Positions 1-9,065 of a stretch of DNA of 64,000 nt are shown one piece after another. Within the stretch, counting starts at the first letter, position 1, and each line of letters begins with the position of its first letter. This DNA is from Sphingomonadales bacterium. Its GTDB lineage: Bacteria > Pseudomonadota > Alphaproteobacteria > Sphingomonadales > Sphingomonadaceae. The position numbers were made by a program, and so were the translations under genes. The notes beneath the pieces were generated by a model. The model searched no databases and was not told the DNA's origin. It saw only the letters and a list, made by a program, of their open reading frames with translations. The DNA is taken from positions 62,001-126,000 of the forward strand of contig JAAURJ010000001.1 of the NCBI GenBank assembly GCA_012032285.1, read 5' to 3'.

Positions 1-916
1 GCAATGCTCCTCTGGCCTGATGGCAATTGCCACCGCATCCAAGCAAGTCGTGCACGACCGCATGGATGTTGTCGCCGCTGGTGGTCAGGAATCGATCAGC
101 CTGGTGCAAACCGCCGAGATGCGCGTCGCCCCCGACCGCGAATTGATCGCCATGCATAATGCCATTTATATGCCGATGCTGCAAACCGCCGAAACGGTTG
201 CTAAACGCTATAATATCGGCCGCGATCAAACCGATCCTTATTCGCTGCAATCGCAGCAGCGCACCGCCGCCGCACAGGCCGCCGGCCTGTTTGATGCAGA
301 GATTGTTCCTGTCACCACGATGATGAATGTGATGAACAAGGAAACCAAAGAGGTCAGCCAGCAGGAAGTGACCATAGCCAAGGACGAGGGCAACCGTCCC
401 GAAACCACATTGGAAGGTCTGCAATCACTCCAGCCTGTCATGGGTCCGGATATGACGATCACGGCGGGCAATGCCAGCCAACTGTCCGATGGTTCCTCGG
501 CCTGTATCGTTATGGAAAGCAAGCTGGCGGAGAAAAAAGGGCTCACCCCGCTTGGCCGCTATGTTGGTATGGCGGTGGCCGGGACCGAACCCGATGAAAT
601 GGGCATTGGCCCGGTTTTCGCCATCCCCAAGTTGCTTGAACGCTTCAACCTGAAAATGGATGATATCGGCCTTTGGGAACTGAACGAAGCTTTTGCCGTG
701 CAGGTCATTTATTGCCGCGATAAACTGGGCATTCCCGACGAGCTGCTCAACGTCAATGGCGGCTCGATCTCAATCGGCCATCCTTATGGCATGACGGGGG
801 CGCGGTGCACCGGCCATGCGCTGATCGAAGGCAAACGCCGCGGCGCCAAATATGCGGTTGTCACCATGTGCGTCGGCGGCGGTATGGGCGCGGCCGGATT
901 GTTCGAAATTTTATAG
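1..916 (+). CDS. Acetyl-CoA acetyltransferase / beta-ketothiolase, 5'-truncated by window edge
   Basis: Thiolases join or cleave acyl-CoA and acetyl-CoA, in beta-oxidation or in acetoacetyl-CoA supply. The reading frame is open from base 2, so the ATG at 20 is internal. The first visible codons read QCSSGL, which is the thiolase motif around the nucleophilic cysteine (codon 5-7). Near the C-terminus are the [10 protein letters not shown] loop with the catalytic histidine and the CVGGGMG motif with the second catalytic cysteine. About 90 N-terminal residues should lie upstream of the window. A strong hairpin terminator follows the stop, so this is the last gene of its unit. The window does not show whether it acts in fatty-acid breakdown or feeds the PHA pathway (phaC lies 23 kb away). 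Confidence 0.95.
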   Translation, partial: QCSSGLMAIATASKQVVHDRMDVVAAGGQESISLVQTAEMRVAPDRELIAMHNAIYMPMLQTAETVAKRYNIGRDQTDPYSLQSQQRTAAAQAAGLFDAEIVPVTTMMNVMNKETKEVSQQEVTIAKDEGNRPETTLEGLQSLQPVMGPDMTITAGNASQLSDGSSACIVMESKLAEKKGLTPLGRYVGMAVAGTEPDEMGIGPVFAIPKLLERFNLKMDDIGLWELNEAFAVQVIYCRDKLGIPDELLNVNGGSISIGHPYGMTGARCTGHALIEGKRRGAKYAVVTMCVGGGMGAAGLFEIL

Positions 917-936
917 AATCTTCAAATATTTACACC

Positions 937-973
937 AAAACCTCGGTAAAGCCATGCTTTTCCGGGGTTTTTT
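937..973 (+). terminator. Rho-independent terminator after the thiolase gene
   Basis: AAAACCTCGG pairs with CCGGGGTTTT (one G-U pair), an inner AAAGC/GCTTT stem continues the hairpin, and a run of T follows. It begins about 20 bases after the stop codon. Confidence 0.85.
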
Positions 974-1109
974 GTGCGTGATCGTGGCCGCGGCCTGAAA
1001 ATCACTCACCCCGCCGCAAATGTCAGCCATCATGTCGCAGCCTTTATTGGCGGACGGTGCCAACGGCTGCATACATAATTTCAAATAAGAATCCGGGGTG
1101 AGGATCAAT

Positions 1110-1481
1110 ATGAAAATCATGACAGCTTTTGTGGCCACTGCGCTGCTGATGGGCGCTATGCCATTGCTGGCGCAGTCAGATGGCGGTGATCTGGGTAGCG
1201 GCATGGCCAGCTATTATGGCAAGGAACTGGCGGGAAACCGGACAGCCAATGGCGAACGTTTCGATCCAACAGGATTTACCGCCGCGCATCGCACCCTGCC
1301 CTTTGGTGCGCAGGTGCGCGTAACCAATCTGTCAAATGGCCGCGATGTTGTGGTCCGCGTCAATGACCGCGGCCCCTTTGCCCGGGGACGGATTATCGAC
1401 ATATCCCATGCCGCCGCAGTGGAGATTGGCATGGTGCGCAGCGGCCATGCGCGGGTCAAACTGGAAATGGTCGGCGGATAG
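1110..1481 (+). CDS. rlpA: RlpA-like septal ring / double-psi beta-barrel lipid-independent protein
   Basis: RlpA proteins are exported cell-envelope proteins; some cleave denuded peptidoglycan strands as lytic transglycosylases. This 123-residue form has a cleavable signal peptide (ending near LLAQS) without a lipobox, followed directly by the double-psi beta-barrel. The family signature is clear: GMASYYGKELAGNRTANGERF, then a VNDRGPFARGRIIDIS block. It lacks the C-terminal SPOR domain of long RlpA proteins. The ORF track begins at a GTG (1098), but GGGGTGAGG sits at good spacing before the ATG at 1110, which I prefer. It appears to be a single-gene unit, since the halogenase gene converges on it 9 bases downstream. 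Confidence 0.88.
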   Translation: MKIMTAFVATALLMGAMPLLAQSDGGDLGSGMASYYGKELAGNRTANGERFDPTGFTAAHRTLPFGAQVRVTNLSNGRDVVVRVNDRGPFARGRIIDISHAAAVEIGMVRSGHARVKLEMVGG

Positions 1482-1490
1482 CCATTCTAT

Positions 1491-2990
1491 TCAAGGCAAG
1501 GGCGCAGGGGCATATTGTTTTAGGAATGCGCCATGGGCCGGCATTTGACCAACCGCCATCTTGATCCCTTGCCCCACATTCATCATTGCCTCCTCCAGCC
1601 GCCCTGGCGGCATCAGCGCCGCGACCGGATGATGGTTTTGCGGCATAATACCCTGACCCATTAACACCTGCACCCAGCTATCAACCCGAAACAAGTCATC
1701 GCTGCCTTGAAAAGCATGGCCCTGCTGCTCAAACAAGCTGAGCCGGTGCATCAGGCTATCGGGTATCGCCATATTCCGGCAATACTCCCATAGCGCCTCC
1801 GTTCGCTGCGTGACATGATAATGGGCGATGATAAAATCACGAACGCTTTCCATTTCCGCGCGAAAAACCTGATTATACCGGTCGGTCAAAGCGCTGGTCA
1901 CCCCGCCAAAGGGAAAAAGCTGGATCAGCCGCGTCACCGCGGTTTTGAACAAATGGATACTAGTCGATTCCAACGGTTCGACAAAACCGCTCGACAAACC
2001 CATGGCGATGACATTTTTATTCCAAGCTGTTTTGCGCATTCCTGTGGTGAAACGGATGATACGCGGATCGGTAATCATTTCGCCCTCAACCGCCCTTGTC
2101 AAAAGCGCGATGGCGGCGTCGTCCTCAAGAAAGCTGCTGGCATAGACAAAGCCATTACCGGTGCGGTGCTGCAAGGGAATTTGCCAGCGCCAGCCCGATT
2201 CATGGGCAATTGCGCGTGTATAGGGGACAGGGTCGCGACTGGACTGCGTCTGAACCGCCACCGCACTGTTTGCGGGCAGATAATGGCTCCAATCTTCAAA
2301 GCCGCTATTCAACGCCCCTTCGATCAACAGCGCCCTGAAACCGGTGCAGTCGATGAACAAATCGCCTTCAACAAGCTCGCCCGATTGCAGCTTTAATCCC
2401 GTGACATGGCCAGTTTCGCCATGCTGTAACACCTGTTCAATCTTGCCTTCGATCCGAACCGCACCTTCTTGTTCGGCGACGCTACGCAAATAGCGGGCGT
2501 AGCGCATGGCATCGAGATGATAGGCATAGCTCAGCTCCGCCTTTCCTTGCACTCCGGTTTCAAACCGGCCCGCTTTTGCGGCTTGCAATTCCAGACAGTA
2601 ATCGCTCAGATCACCGCCCGATCCCTGTTTTCGCGCATAGAGCCAGAAATGGTGGAAATCGCTCATCCATGTGGATTTGCCGATCTGGCCAAAGCTGTGG
2701 AAATAATCTTTACCCGGACGCTGCCAATTTTCAAATTGGATGCCCAATTTGAAGCTGGCCTGCGCCGCCGCCATGAATTCGCGTTCATCCAGCCCCAAAA
2801 AGCTATGGAATGTGCGCGATGTAGGGATTGTCGCCTCGCCTACGCCAACGGTACCAATATCATCGGATTCGATCAGGGTTACATCAATAATCTTGCCCAA
2901 ATGCCGCACCAATGCAGTCGCAGCGATCCATCCTGCGGTGCCGCCGCCCGCCACAATTACGCGTTTCACAGGCGGGCTATCCATGCGCAC
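1491..2990 (-). CDS. Flavin-dependent tryptophan halogenase family protein
   Basis: This is a 499-residue FAD-dependent halogenase-like protein. The N-terminal GGGTAGW motif binds FAD, and the lysine of ASFKLGIQFENW (about K81) matches the catalytic lysine of PrnA/RebH. The halogenase WxWxIP signature is present as GWRWQIP (about 267-272), and FVEPLEST (about 336-344) matches the substrate/chloride-side segment. It is the last gene of a minus-strand run TBDR, SapC, cupin-like, halogenase; the cupin gene ends 9 bases upstream. Relatives in Caulobacter, Xanthomonas and sphingomonads sit in the same TBDR neighbourhoods and are often annotated tryptophan halogenase, but true substrates are mostly unknown. 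No natural-product cluster is nearby, so tryptophan itself is unlikely to be the substrate. Confidence 0.9.
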   Translation of the reverse strand: MRMDSPPVKRVIVAGGGTAGWIAATALVRHLGKIIDVTLIESDDIGTVGVGEATIPTSRTFHSFLGLDEREFMAAAQASFKLGIQFENWQRPGKDYFHSFGQIGKSTWMSDFHHFWLYARKQGSGGDLSDYCLELQAAKAGRFETGVQGKAELSYAYHLDAMRYARYLRSVAEQEGAVRIEGKIEQVLQHGETGHVTGLKLQSGELVEGDLFIDCTGFRALLIEGALNSGFEDWSHYLPANSAVAVQTQSSRDPVPYTRAIAHESGWRWQIPLQHRTGNGFVYASSFLEDDAAIALLTRAVEGEMITDPRIIRFTTGMRKTAWNKNVIAMGLSSGFVEPLESTSIHLFKTAVTRLIQLFPFGGVTSALTDRYNQVFRAEMESVRDFIIAHYHVTQRTEALWEYCRNMAIPDSLMHRLSLFEQQGHAFQGSDDLFRVDSWVQVLMGQGIMPQNHHPVAALMPPGRLEEAMMNVGQGIKMAVGQMPAHGAFLKQYAPAPLP

Positions 2991-2999
2991 TCTTCCCGG

Positions 3000-4037
3000 T
3001 CACCGGTTCAGCTTTGACAATAACATGGCGCGAAGCCGCCGGGCCGAGATATCCGTCATCGGGGCCAAAGGTCCGGCAATATGGTCCGGCAAATGGGCAG
3101 CCGCGCGGGCGCCATCTCCAAAGATATAATAATCAAACAGGTTTTTCCACGCCCGCTTTTCCTGCTCCGGCCGGTCGCGCAGGCTCAGAATCGCGTGCAA
3201 CAGGGTGTTCATCGGCGTATCGATATAGGCAGCGCTGTTATTCCACCAATAGTTGATCATGACATTAAAATCATCCTTCGCATCAACCTGATGCCACCAC
3301 AGCGCGGGGTAGAGCAATATATCACCCGGTTCCAAATCGGCGACCTGTGCCGCCGCCGCTGCTTTTGCAAAATCGGGATAGCGCACCAGATCGGGTGCGG
3401 CAAAATCCACCATGGTAACCACTTGTCCAGCCGGTGTCGGCTCCAACGGACCGGGGTAAAGATGCGCGATCTGATCAGGTGGGAACAGGGTGAAGCGCCG
3501 ATGCCCGACAAGATTACAGGCGATATTATTGCTATAGTCAAAATGCGCGGCCGCCGTCGTCCGGTTGCCAATCCATATGCTGACCATTGGCGGGTTTTGT
3601 GCAAAGATTTCTTCGCGCAGCGGCAGATCGTTTTCGTCCCTTAAGCCGGGGAGGAAATGATCGACATCGGTTGATCCGATATAATAGGATGGCGCCGCTT
3701 CATCACCTGCGCACGCCAATATCCGATCCAGGAATTCATCCAGAGGGTAACGCGAGGCCGAAAAATTCAGGCCTGTCATGTCGGCGTTATAGCCAAAACG
3801 CCCCTTAATCTCCGCTGCCCCGACAAAACCAGTTATGGGCCGCCCGTGATAATGATGTTTGAGATACGCGGCGGCGTCTTGCCTTGATTGCTGTCCTGCC
3901 TTCAGCAGCGGCCAATCATCTGCTGCGCCCTTGAAAATAACCGGATGCCCCGCCTCCAGCCAATCCGAAAAACAAATATCGGCGGCCTTCAAACCGGTTA
4001 CTTGCTTGGTCTTGTTCTGGGTAATGCATTCCGCCAT
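3000..4037 (-). CDS. Cupin-like (JmjC-fold, cupin_8) protein
   Basis: The 345-residue protein resembles the JmjC-type cupin family, Fe(II)/2-oxoglutarate oxygenase-like enzymes. The metal-binding triad is visible as H-x-D in AAAHFDYSNN and a distal histidine in ALWWHQVDA, separated by about 100 residues as in cupin_8 proteins. The gene lies 7 bases after the SapC stop and 9 bases before the halogenase start, so all three are probably cotranslated. In related bacteria this trio accompanies a TonB receptor, suggesting oxidative modification linked to an imported compound. Neither a substrate nor hydroxylase activity can be assigned from sequence. Confidence 0.85.
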   Translation of the reverse strand: MAECITQNKTKQVTGLKAADICFSDWLEAGHPVIFKGAADDWPLLKAGQQSRQDAAAYLKHHYHGRPITGFVGAAEIKGRFGYNADMTGLNFSASRYPLDEFLDRILACAGDEAAPSYYIGSTDVDHFLPGLRDENDLPLREEIFAQNPPMVSIWIGNRTTAAAHFDYSNNIACNLVGHRRFTLFPPDQIAHLYPGPLEPTPAGQVVTMVDFAAPDLVRYPDFAKAAAAAQVADLEPGDILLYPALWWHQVDAKDDFNVMINYWWNNSAAYIDTPMNTLLHAILSLRDRPEQEKRAWKNLFDYYIFGDGARAAAHLPDHIAGPLAPMTDISARRLRAMLLSKLNR

Positions 4038-4044
4038 TGGCGCT

Positions 4045-4761
4045 TTATGCCCCCATTTTCGTTTGTTTCAAAGCGATAAGCCGGTTTATATTTTCAAGCG
4101 AGGACAGCATCCACAAGGCCGCACCCAAAAATCCGGCGCGGTGCAGCCGCTCCAGCTCTGCGCCATGCATCTGCGCGAAACGCTGTGCGCTGACCGCGAA
4201 GACATCGGAAAAATCAATCCTGTCATCTTCGGATAAGCGAACCTGCAATTGCAACGGCGCGACCAATTGCAATTCCTGTAGCACCGCAAACATTGCATCA
4301 TTTTCGGCAGGGCCGTGATACACTATCTGCAAAGCAGCCATTATCTGGTTCAAATAGGGGCTGTTGCCGCCATGCGTCAGGAATAAAGGTAAGCCGCTAT
4401 CCCTGCCTATGCGCCCATCATCCATATCGATGAGTATCGCCGGTTCGCTCTGGCCGCCCGCCGCTTCGCCAAGCCCAATCGAAAACGGGCCGGTTTTGCT
4501 CATCGCCGGGATATAATGGCTGACCCATTGATCCTGCGCCAAAAACAGATTTTCATCTCGGTCAAAACCCAAAAGAGCGACAGAGAAAAAACGCCCTTCG
4601 TCATCTTTTCGGAACAAGATCGGAAATTCACGCTGTATCTCTTCAAATTCGGACGGGTAAATCAGCATCTGGTTCACCCCGCCGCCATGATCCGCGCCAT
4701 AAGCAGGGTTCAGCTTTACATCTTGATGCTCAACGTTATTCAACAGCGCGATTTTTGCCAT
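4045..4761 (-). CDS. SapC family protein
   Basis: The 238-residue product matches the SapC family, named after a Campylobacter S-layer-associated gene. Family features are the N-terminal Y-P-x-E-F segment (LIYPSEFEEIQREFPILFRK) and the later LFLTHGGNSPYLNQIMAALQ block. There is no signal peptide, so it is probably cytoplasmic. It opens the three-gene string SapC, cupin-like, halogenase. The upstream TBDR is separated by a hairpin terminator (4830-4860), so this gene is transcribed either by read-through or from its own promoter in the 119-base gap. The biochemical role of the family is unknown. Confidence 0.85.
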   Translation of the reverse strand: MAKIALLNNVEHQDVKLNPAYGADHGGGVNQMLIYPSEFEEIQREFPILFRKDDEGRFFSVALLGFDRDENLFLAQDQWVSHYIPAMSKTGPFSIGLGEAAGGQSEPAILIDMDDGRIGRDSGLPLFLTHGGNSPYLNQIMAALQIVYHGPAENDAMFAVLQELQLVAPLQLQVRLSEDDRIDFSDVFAVSAQRFAQMHGAELERLHRAGFLGAALWMLSSLENINRLIALKQTKMGA

Positions 4762-4829
4762 AATACGCTCATTCTCTCTTTATATCCTACACCATGGCAT
4801 AGGTTCCTCCCATCCCGCTGTGAAGCAAA

Positions 4830-4860
4830 AAAGACCGCTGCAAACTGCGCAGCGGTCTTT
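4830..4860 (-). terminator. Bidirectional-looking hairpin terminator between TBDR and SapC genes
   Basis: AAAGACCGCTGC pairs perfectly with GCAGCGGTCTTT around a 7-base loop, with T-rich flanks on both strands. It lies 20 bases after the TBDR stop, inside an otherwise co-directional cluster. Confidence 0.85.
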
Positions 4861-4880
4861 CTTTTAAGCCTTATAAAGGC

Positions 4881-7800
4881 TTAGAATTTATAGCGCGCAC
4901 CCAATAGATAGCGGGGCTGTTGCTCCTGAGCAAACCATAGGTTGGACGGATCACGGCCAAAGCTGCGCACCGGTTCGGACAGGATGTTTATGGCTTCAAA
5001 TGACAGCGAAATATTATCGGTCAAATTATAACCCAAGCTTGCATCCAATGTTCCAAATGGTTCGAAAAAGACCGGGTTACGGCTGCTGCCCCTGTTGGTG
5101 CCGGCAAGGAATTCACCGCGCCAATTATAGGCGACACGGGCCGACAAAGGACCTTTTTCATAGATGCCAGTGATATTGAAGCTATCGCTCAAACCCACAA
5201 GCGCGAACACGTTCGCCGTCGGATCCGCACCTACATCAACACCAACATCGCCAAACACCTTGGTCAAGGAAGCCGAAATACCAAAGCCGGTTTCGCCTAG
5301 GAAATATTGGCCCTGCAATTCGAAACCATGGATATTTCCGCTGCGATTGTTGATCGGCGTTGCAACTGAGAAGTTGAACAGCGGATCGCTGGCATTGGCA
5401 ATAACATCGGTCCGGCCCAATACTGTATCGGCAAAGGCTTGGTTAATCTGTCCTGTGGCCGGGTTCAGGTTCGCCTGGAACTGCGTAGAGGCAGCGGCAA
5501 TATTGCCTGTTTCCACCAGCAGCGCGGTCATGGTGAACAGGCTGACATCGGTCACCTCTACGCCCAGACGGTTCAGCTCGGCAACCGCCTCACCCGAACG
5601 CGACCCTGCCGCGCCGGAGCTGGGATCACGCAGCCCGAATAGCGGTTGATCAACTTGACCGACGCCCACGAAATTCTTCACATTTTTATAGAAGAAGCCC
5701 GCCGAAATATAGCTGGACCGATCAAAATACCATTCCAGCGATACATCGAAATTGTCTGAAACCAGAGGCTTCAGGCCGGGGTTGCCCGACGAACCGGTGG
5801 CCACGCCGCCCAAAAAGGTGGGACGGTTTGGCGCATTGGCCGATTGCGATGCGAACAAATTACCATAATCGGGCCGGGCCAATGTCCGGCTATAGGATAC
5901 ACGCGCCACCAGATCATCTGCTGGTTCAATCTGGAAATCTATCGACGGCAGCAAGTTGGTATAATCGCCCTTTAGCGACACCGGCGCAATAGTGGCCGAT
6001 ACAACACGGCTAAAGTCATTGTCCGAATCCCATTCAATCCGGTCGGGCAAAGCGATCAGCGACGAAGAGGTCACTTTGGTGTTTTCAAAACGCACGCCTG
6101 CCACAATCTTTGCCGGACGGCCCATCATGTCGCCTGACCAATTAAGCTGCGCATAGGTAGACCAGATTTTTTCATTCACCTCGTCAAAATCATTGCCGGT
6201 CACATTGATCGGGTTACCCCGTGCCTCATAAGCGGCGGCAAAGGCCTGATACAATTCGACCGCATTGCCGCGGAACGCGATTTCAGCGCTGGTCGGGTTG
6301 TAACGGCTGAACTGACATTGCAGGCAATATTGTTGGATCAAATTACCGGCAATTTCCTGAACATCGCCGACGCGGGTAATGCCCCAATCGCCCAAAGTCT
6401 GCTGTGTCTGGGTCCGGGCACTGGTCATTTTGGAATCGATATAGGCTGCACCAAGGGCAAAATTACCGCCATTGCCAAAATCCCAGGCCAGATCAGCACT
6501 GATCTGATTCAAACGGTGGATTTGTGTAGAGGCGTTGGTCCGCTGCACCTGTGTACCTAGATCACCAATGTCAAGAACGCCATTACCATTGCCGCGCTCT
6601 GCATCATCCAAAACCCAGTTTTGCAGAGGGATTGGCCCACGATAATCAACCGAATGCGCGTCAACAACCGGCGCCCCAAAGCTGACCAGCGTGGAGCTGG
6701 CGCCATTGGCAGAATTAGGCGAGCTTTCCGAGCGCGAATGATTGCCGTCGACGCTGAATGTTAGGTTATCGGTCAGCTCCAGCGCGGCATTCAGGCCGAA
6801 TGAGGTCAATTCGGATTTGGTCGCGCGATATTGCTGTTCAAAGCCAATATCTTTCACAGCATAGCCTGCGCCCTCCGAAATTTGAACGGCGGTTGCAACC
6901 ACTGGATTGCCGTCAAAAGTAACGGTATCAAAGGGGCGGTTGAACCAGTTGGTTTGGTCCGAACGCGCTTCATCAACTTTGTTTTGCGCATAAATGGCAT
7001 CGGCCGTAACGGTCAAAGCCTCTGTCGGCTTGAATTGCAGCGTCAGCTGTCCGTTCAATCTTTCGCGTGAAGATTCCGAATAATGGTAACGGCTGTCATT
7101 GGGAACCGCAACCAACTGCGCCGGATCGTCGGGGCCATTGGTGACAACGGTGGAAGCGCCCACACCAGGCGCACTAGAAAATGGCCGGATATTCCAGTCA
7201 TTGGAGGTTGCACTGGCCGCGGCGCTATTGCGTTTCTGATACGAACCAAACAGCGAAATACCCAAATTATTTTCGGCATTGGACCAGCTTAACACGCCCG
7301 ATAATTCGGGGGTAATGTCTTTGAAATCGACGCTGCTATCATAGAGCAATTTTCCGCCGACACTGCCGCGCAGGCCATCGTCGCGGCCATCCAGCGGACG
7401 CTGAGTTACAATATTGATCGCGGCACCGATACCGCCCGAGGGGCTTGCGGCGCGGCCGGTTTTATATACTTCCAGCCGGCTGACACCTTCCGCAGCGAGA
7501 TTGGAGAAATCAAAGGAGCGGCTGGTCGCACGGCCAAAGTCGACATTTTGATCTCCGCCCACGGCATCCACGCTGGAAGTCGCGAGTTGACGGCCATTAA
7601 CAGTGACCAGATTGAAAGCCGGACCAAAGCCGCGCACGGTAACCTGCGATCCTTCGCCATTGACGCGGCTGATCGATACGCCGGGAATGCGTTGCAATGA
7701 ATCTGCAAGGTTGGTGTCTGGGAATTTACCGATATCTTCCGCTGAAATCGCATCAACAACGCCGTTCGATTCGCGTTTAATGTCCATGGCCCGCTCAAGC

Positions 7801-7952
7801 GAAGCACGAACCCCGGTAACAACGATTTCATCGCCCTCTGCTTCTGCGGCTGCATCCTGAGCATGGGCCGCGCCGGCGCTTAATAAAAATACGGAAATAG
7901 CCGCCGCAGACGCAGATCGGCCAAGCGCTGTCGCGCTCGTCATTCTTTTCAT
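4881..7952 (-). CDS. TonB-dependent receptor (outer membrane), about 1023 aa
   Basis: This is an energy-coupled outer-membrane transporter. A signal peptide ends at GAAHAQ, followed by a TonB box (DEIVVTG) and a plug domain (SAEDIGKFPDTNLADSLQRI, then VTVRGFGPAFNLVTVNGR). The long 22-strand-type barrel ends in an aromatic residue (ARYKF). Length and motifs match the sphingomonad/Caulobacter receptors, mostly sugar-related, that head SapC/cupin/halogenase clusters. A sigma70-like promoter overlapped by TGACAACG half-sites lies just upstream, suggesting repression by a LacI-type regulator not encoded nearby. The substrate is unknown; a carbohydrate is inferred from the operator style and the family. 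Confidence 0.93.
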   Translation of the reverse strand: MKRMTSATALGRSASAAAISVFLLSAGAAHAQDAAAEAEGDEIVVTGVRASLERAMDIKRESNGVVDAISAEDIGKFPDTNLADSLQRIPGVSISRVNGEGSQVTVRGFGPAFNLVTVNGRQLATSSVDAVGGDQNVDFGRATSRSFDFSNLAAEGVSRLEVYKTGRAASPSGGIGAAINIVTQRPLDGRDDGLRGSVGGKLLYDSSVDFKDITPELSGVLSWSNAENNLGISLFGSYQKRNSAAASATSNDWNIRPFSSAPGVGASTVVTNGPDDPAQLVAVPNDSRYHYSESSRERLNGQLTLQFKPTEALTVTADAIYAQNKVDEARSDQTNWFNRPFDTVTFDGNPVVATAVQISEGAGYAVKDIGFEQQYRATKSELTSFGLNAALELTDNLTFSVDGNHSRSESSPNSANGASSTLVSFGAPVVDAHSVDYRGPIPLQNWVLDDAERGNGNGVLDIGDLGTQVQRTNASTQIHRLNQISADLAWDFGNGGNFALGAAYIDSKMTSARTQTQQTLGDWGITRVGDVQEIAGNLIQQYCLQCQFSRYNPTSAEIAFRGNAVELYQAFAAAYEARGNPINVTGNDFDEVNEKIWSTYAQLNWSGDMMGRPAKIVAGVRFENTKVTSSSLIALPDRIEWDSDNDFSRVVSATIAPVSLKGDYTNLLPSIDFQIEPADDLVARVSYSRTLARPDYGNLFASQSANAPNRPTFLGGVATGSSGNPGLKPLVSDNFDVSLEWYFDRSSYISAGFFYKNVKNFVGVGQVDQPLFGLRDPSSGAAGSRSGEAVAELNRLGVEVTDVSLFTMTALLVETGNIAAASTQFQANLNPATGQINQAFADTVLGRTDVIANASDPLFNFSVATPINNRSGNIHGFELQGQYFLGETGFGISASLTKVFGDVGVDVGADPTANVFALVGLSDSFNITGIYEKGPLSARVAYNWRGEFLAGTNRGSSRNPVFFEPFGTLDASLGYNLTDNISLSFEAINILSEPVRSFGRDPSNLWFAQEQQPRYLLGARYKF

Positions 7953-8036
7953 TATGTCTCTCCCTTATATGAAAGCCAGACCGCTTTCATTATCCGAACT
8001 ATGACCGCACCGAAACCAATCCATGCGACAATAGAA

Positions 8037-8070
8037 TGACAACGTTATCGCGGGCCAATGTCGTTGTCAA
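8037..8070 (-). promoter_or_regulatory. TBDR promoter overlapped by two inverted TGACAACG half-sites
   Basis: On the minus strand TTGACA (8070-8065), a 17-base spacer and TAACGT (8047-8042) form a promoter candidate about 90 bases before the TBDR start. TGACAACG occurs at 8037-8044 and, inverted, at 8062-8069. The 8037-8050 copy extends to TGACAACGTTATCG, close to the TGACAACGTTGTCA type of LacI-family operator. A repressor here would block polymerase. Confidence 0.5.
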
Positions 8071-8159
8071 TTATCTCATGTATTAAACGAATACTTATTG
8101 CGCAGATTGTTGTAATATTGTTACAATATAGGGCTGGTGTTCTAACTATTATTTGTTTC

Positions 8160-9008
8160 TCAGGCCCTTCCCGCCAATGCTTTGGCTTGCCAATCCGGCA
8201 GGTTCAATGCCTTCATATCCTCCACCCGCCGGTGCTCGACCGAAAGACCAAGTTCGGGATAAATAGCACGCTGCCGTTTCTCGTCGGCCTGATCCAGCGG
8301 CACCACCACCATATACCGGCTTATTTTTGACCGCCAGTTCATCCGCGCGGTATTTTCCTGCCCCACATAGCATCCTTTGGTAAAGCTGACCCCGTTCAGC
8401 TCAGCGGCATTTGCCTCCAGCCATAATATCTGCCCATCCCCCAATTCATTGCGCCCCTCGGTCACGCCGAGCGAGAGGCGAAGGGCATGATAGGCGGCGG
8501 CGACATCTTGATCCCCGGATAAATCTCCTGCTGGTTTTGGGGCGATCCAGCGCTGGCCTAGCGCTGCAAGCCTAGGGTCTGATGTGATTTTTGATATGCT
8601 GTCTGGCGTGCCCTGTGGTGCACCGGTCGCCATTTCCCCTGCCGCCCAATATACACCCAATGCATTATCCGGGACCATGGTGATCTTGCGGCGTAGGCGG
8701 TAAAGCGTCAGCCTTTTGACCAGCGCTTCCGCTGCTGCCGCCTCACAATCAAGCAGCAAATCTTCTGGCGCGTCGCTGTCTGCGAAAAGTATAAAATCAA
8801 AAAGCACCTTACCCTGAGGCGTCAGCAACCCTGCCCAAAGCGGCCTATCGGGGGCGACAAGGCTTGTATCCTGCGTCACCAGCCCTTGTAAAAACCCCCG
8901 GACATCCTCTGCACTGTCCGGCTGCGGCGAAAGGCGTATGACCATGCGGTCAAAAAGACGGCCATGACCCGCGCGTTCATCAAAATCTTTTGAGATATTC
9001 ATACGCAT
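8160..9008 (-). CDS. ygfZ: Folate-binding protein YgfZ / GcvT-like
   Basis: YgfZ (IBA57) is a folate-dependent protein that helps maintain certain [4Fe-4S] enzymes. The 282-residue product has the diagnostic KGCYVGQE motif (in SFTKGCYVGQENTARM) with the conserved cysteine, plus the N-terminal GcvT-like fold (FLQGLVTQDTS, then a segment around GLLTPQGKVLFDF). The first ATG at 9008 is used; a second start two codons in cannot be excluded. It is transcribed divergently from pyrC with only 57 bases between starts, a common arrangement in sphingomonads. Confidence 0.92.
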   Translation of the reverse strand: MRMNISKDFDERAGHGRLFDRMVIRLSPQPDSAEDVRGFLQGLVTQDTSLVAPDRPLWAGLLTPQGKVLFDFILFADSDAPEDLLLDCEAAAAEALVKRLTLYRLRRKITMVPDNALGVYWAAGEMATGAPQGTPDSISKITSDPRLAALGQRWIAPKPAGDLSGDQDVAAAYHALRLSLGVTEGRNELGDGQILWLEANAAELNGVSFTKGCYVGQENTARMNWRSKISRYMVVVPLDQADEKRQRAIYPELGLSVEHRRVEDMKALNLPDWQAKALAGRA

Positions 9009-9065
9009 CAGTTAGGGACCGCATCACCCACGCACAAGAGTTATCCAAATAGGGCTTTGAACCAT

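Noticed and set aside
1815-2396. 193-residue ORF opposite the halogenase
   Set aside because: Shadow frame; all conserved halogenase motifs lie on the other strand.
1491-2990. Biosynthetic tryptophan 7-halogenase of a natural-product cluster
   Set aside because: No NRPS, PKS, tailoring or tryptophan genes are nearby; the context is a TBDR/SapC/cupin cluster.
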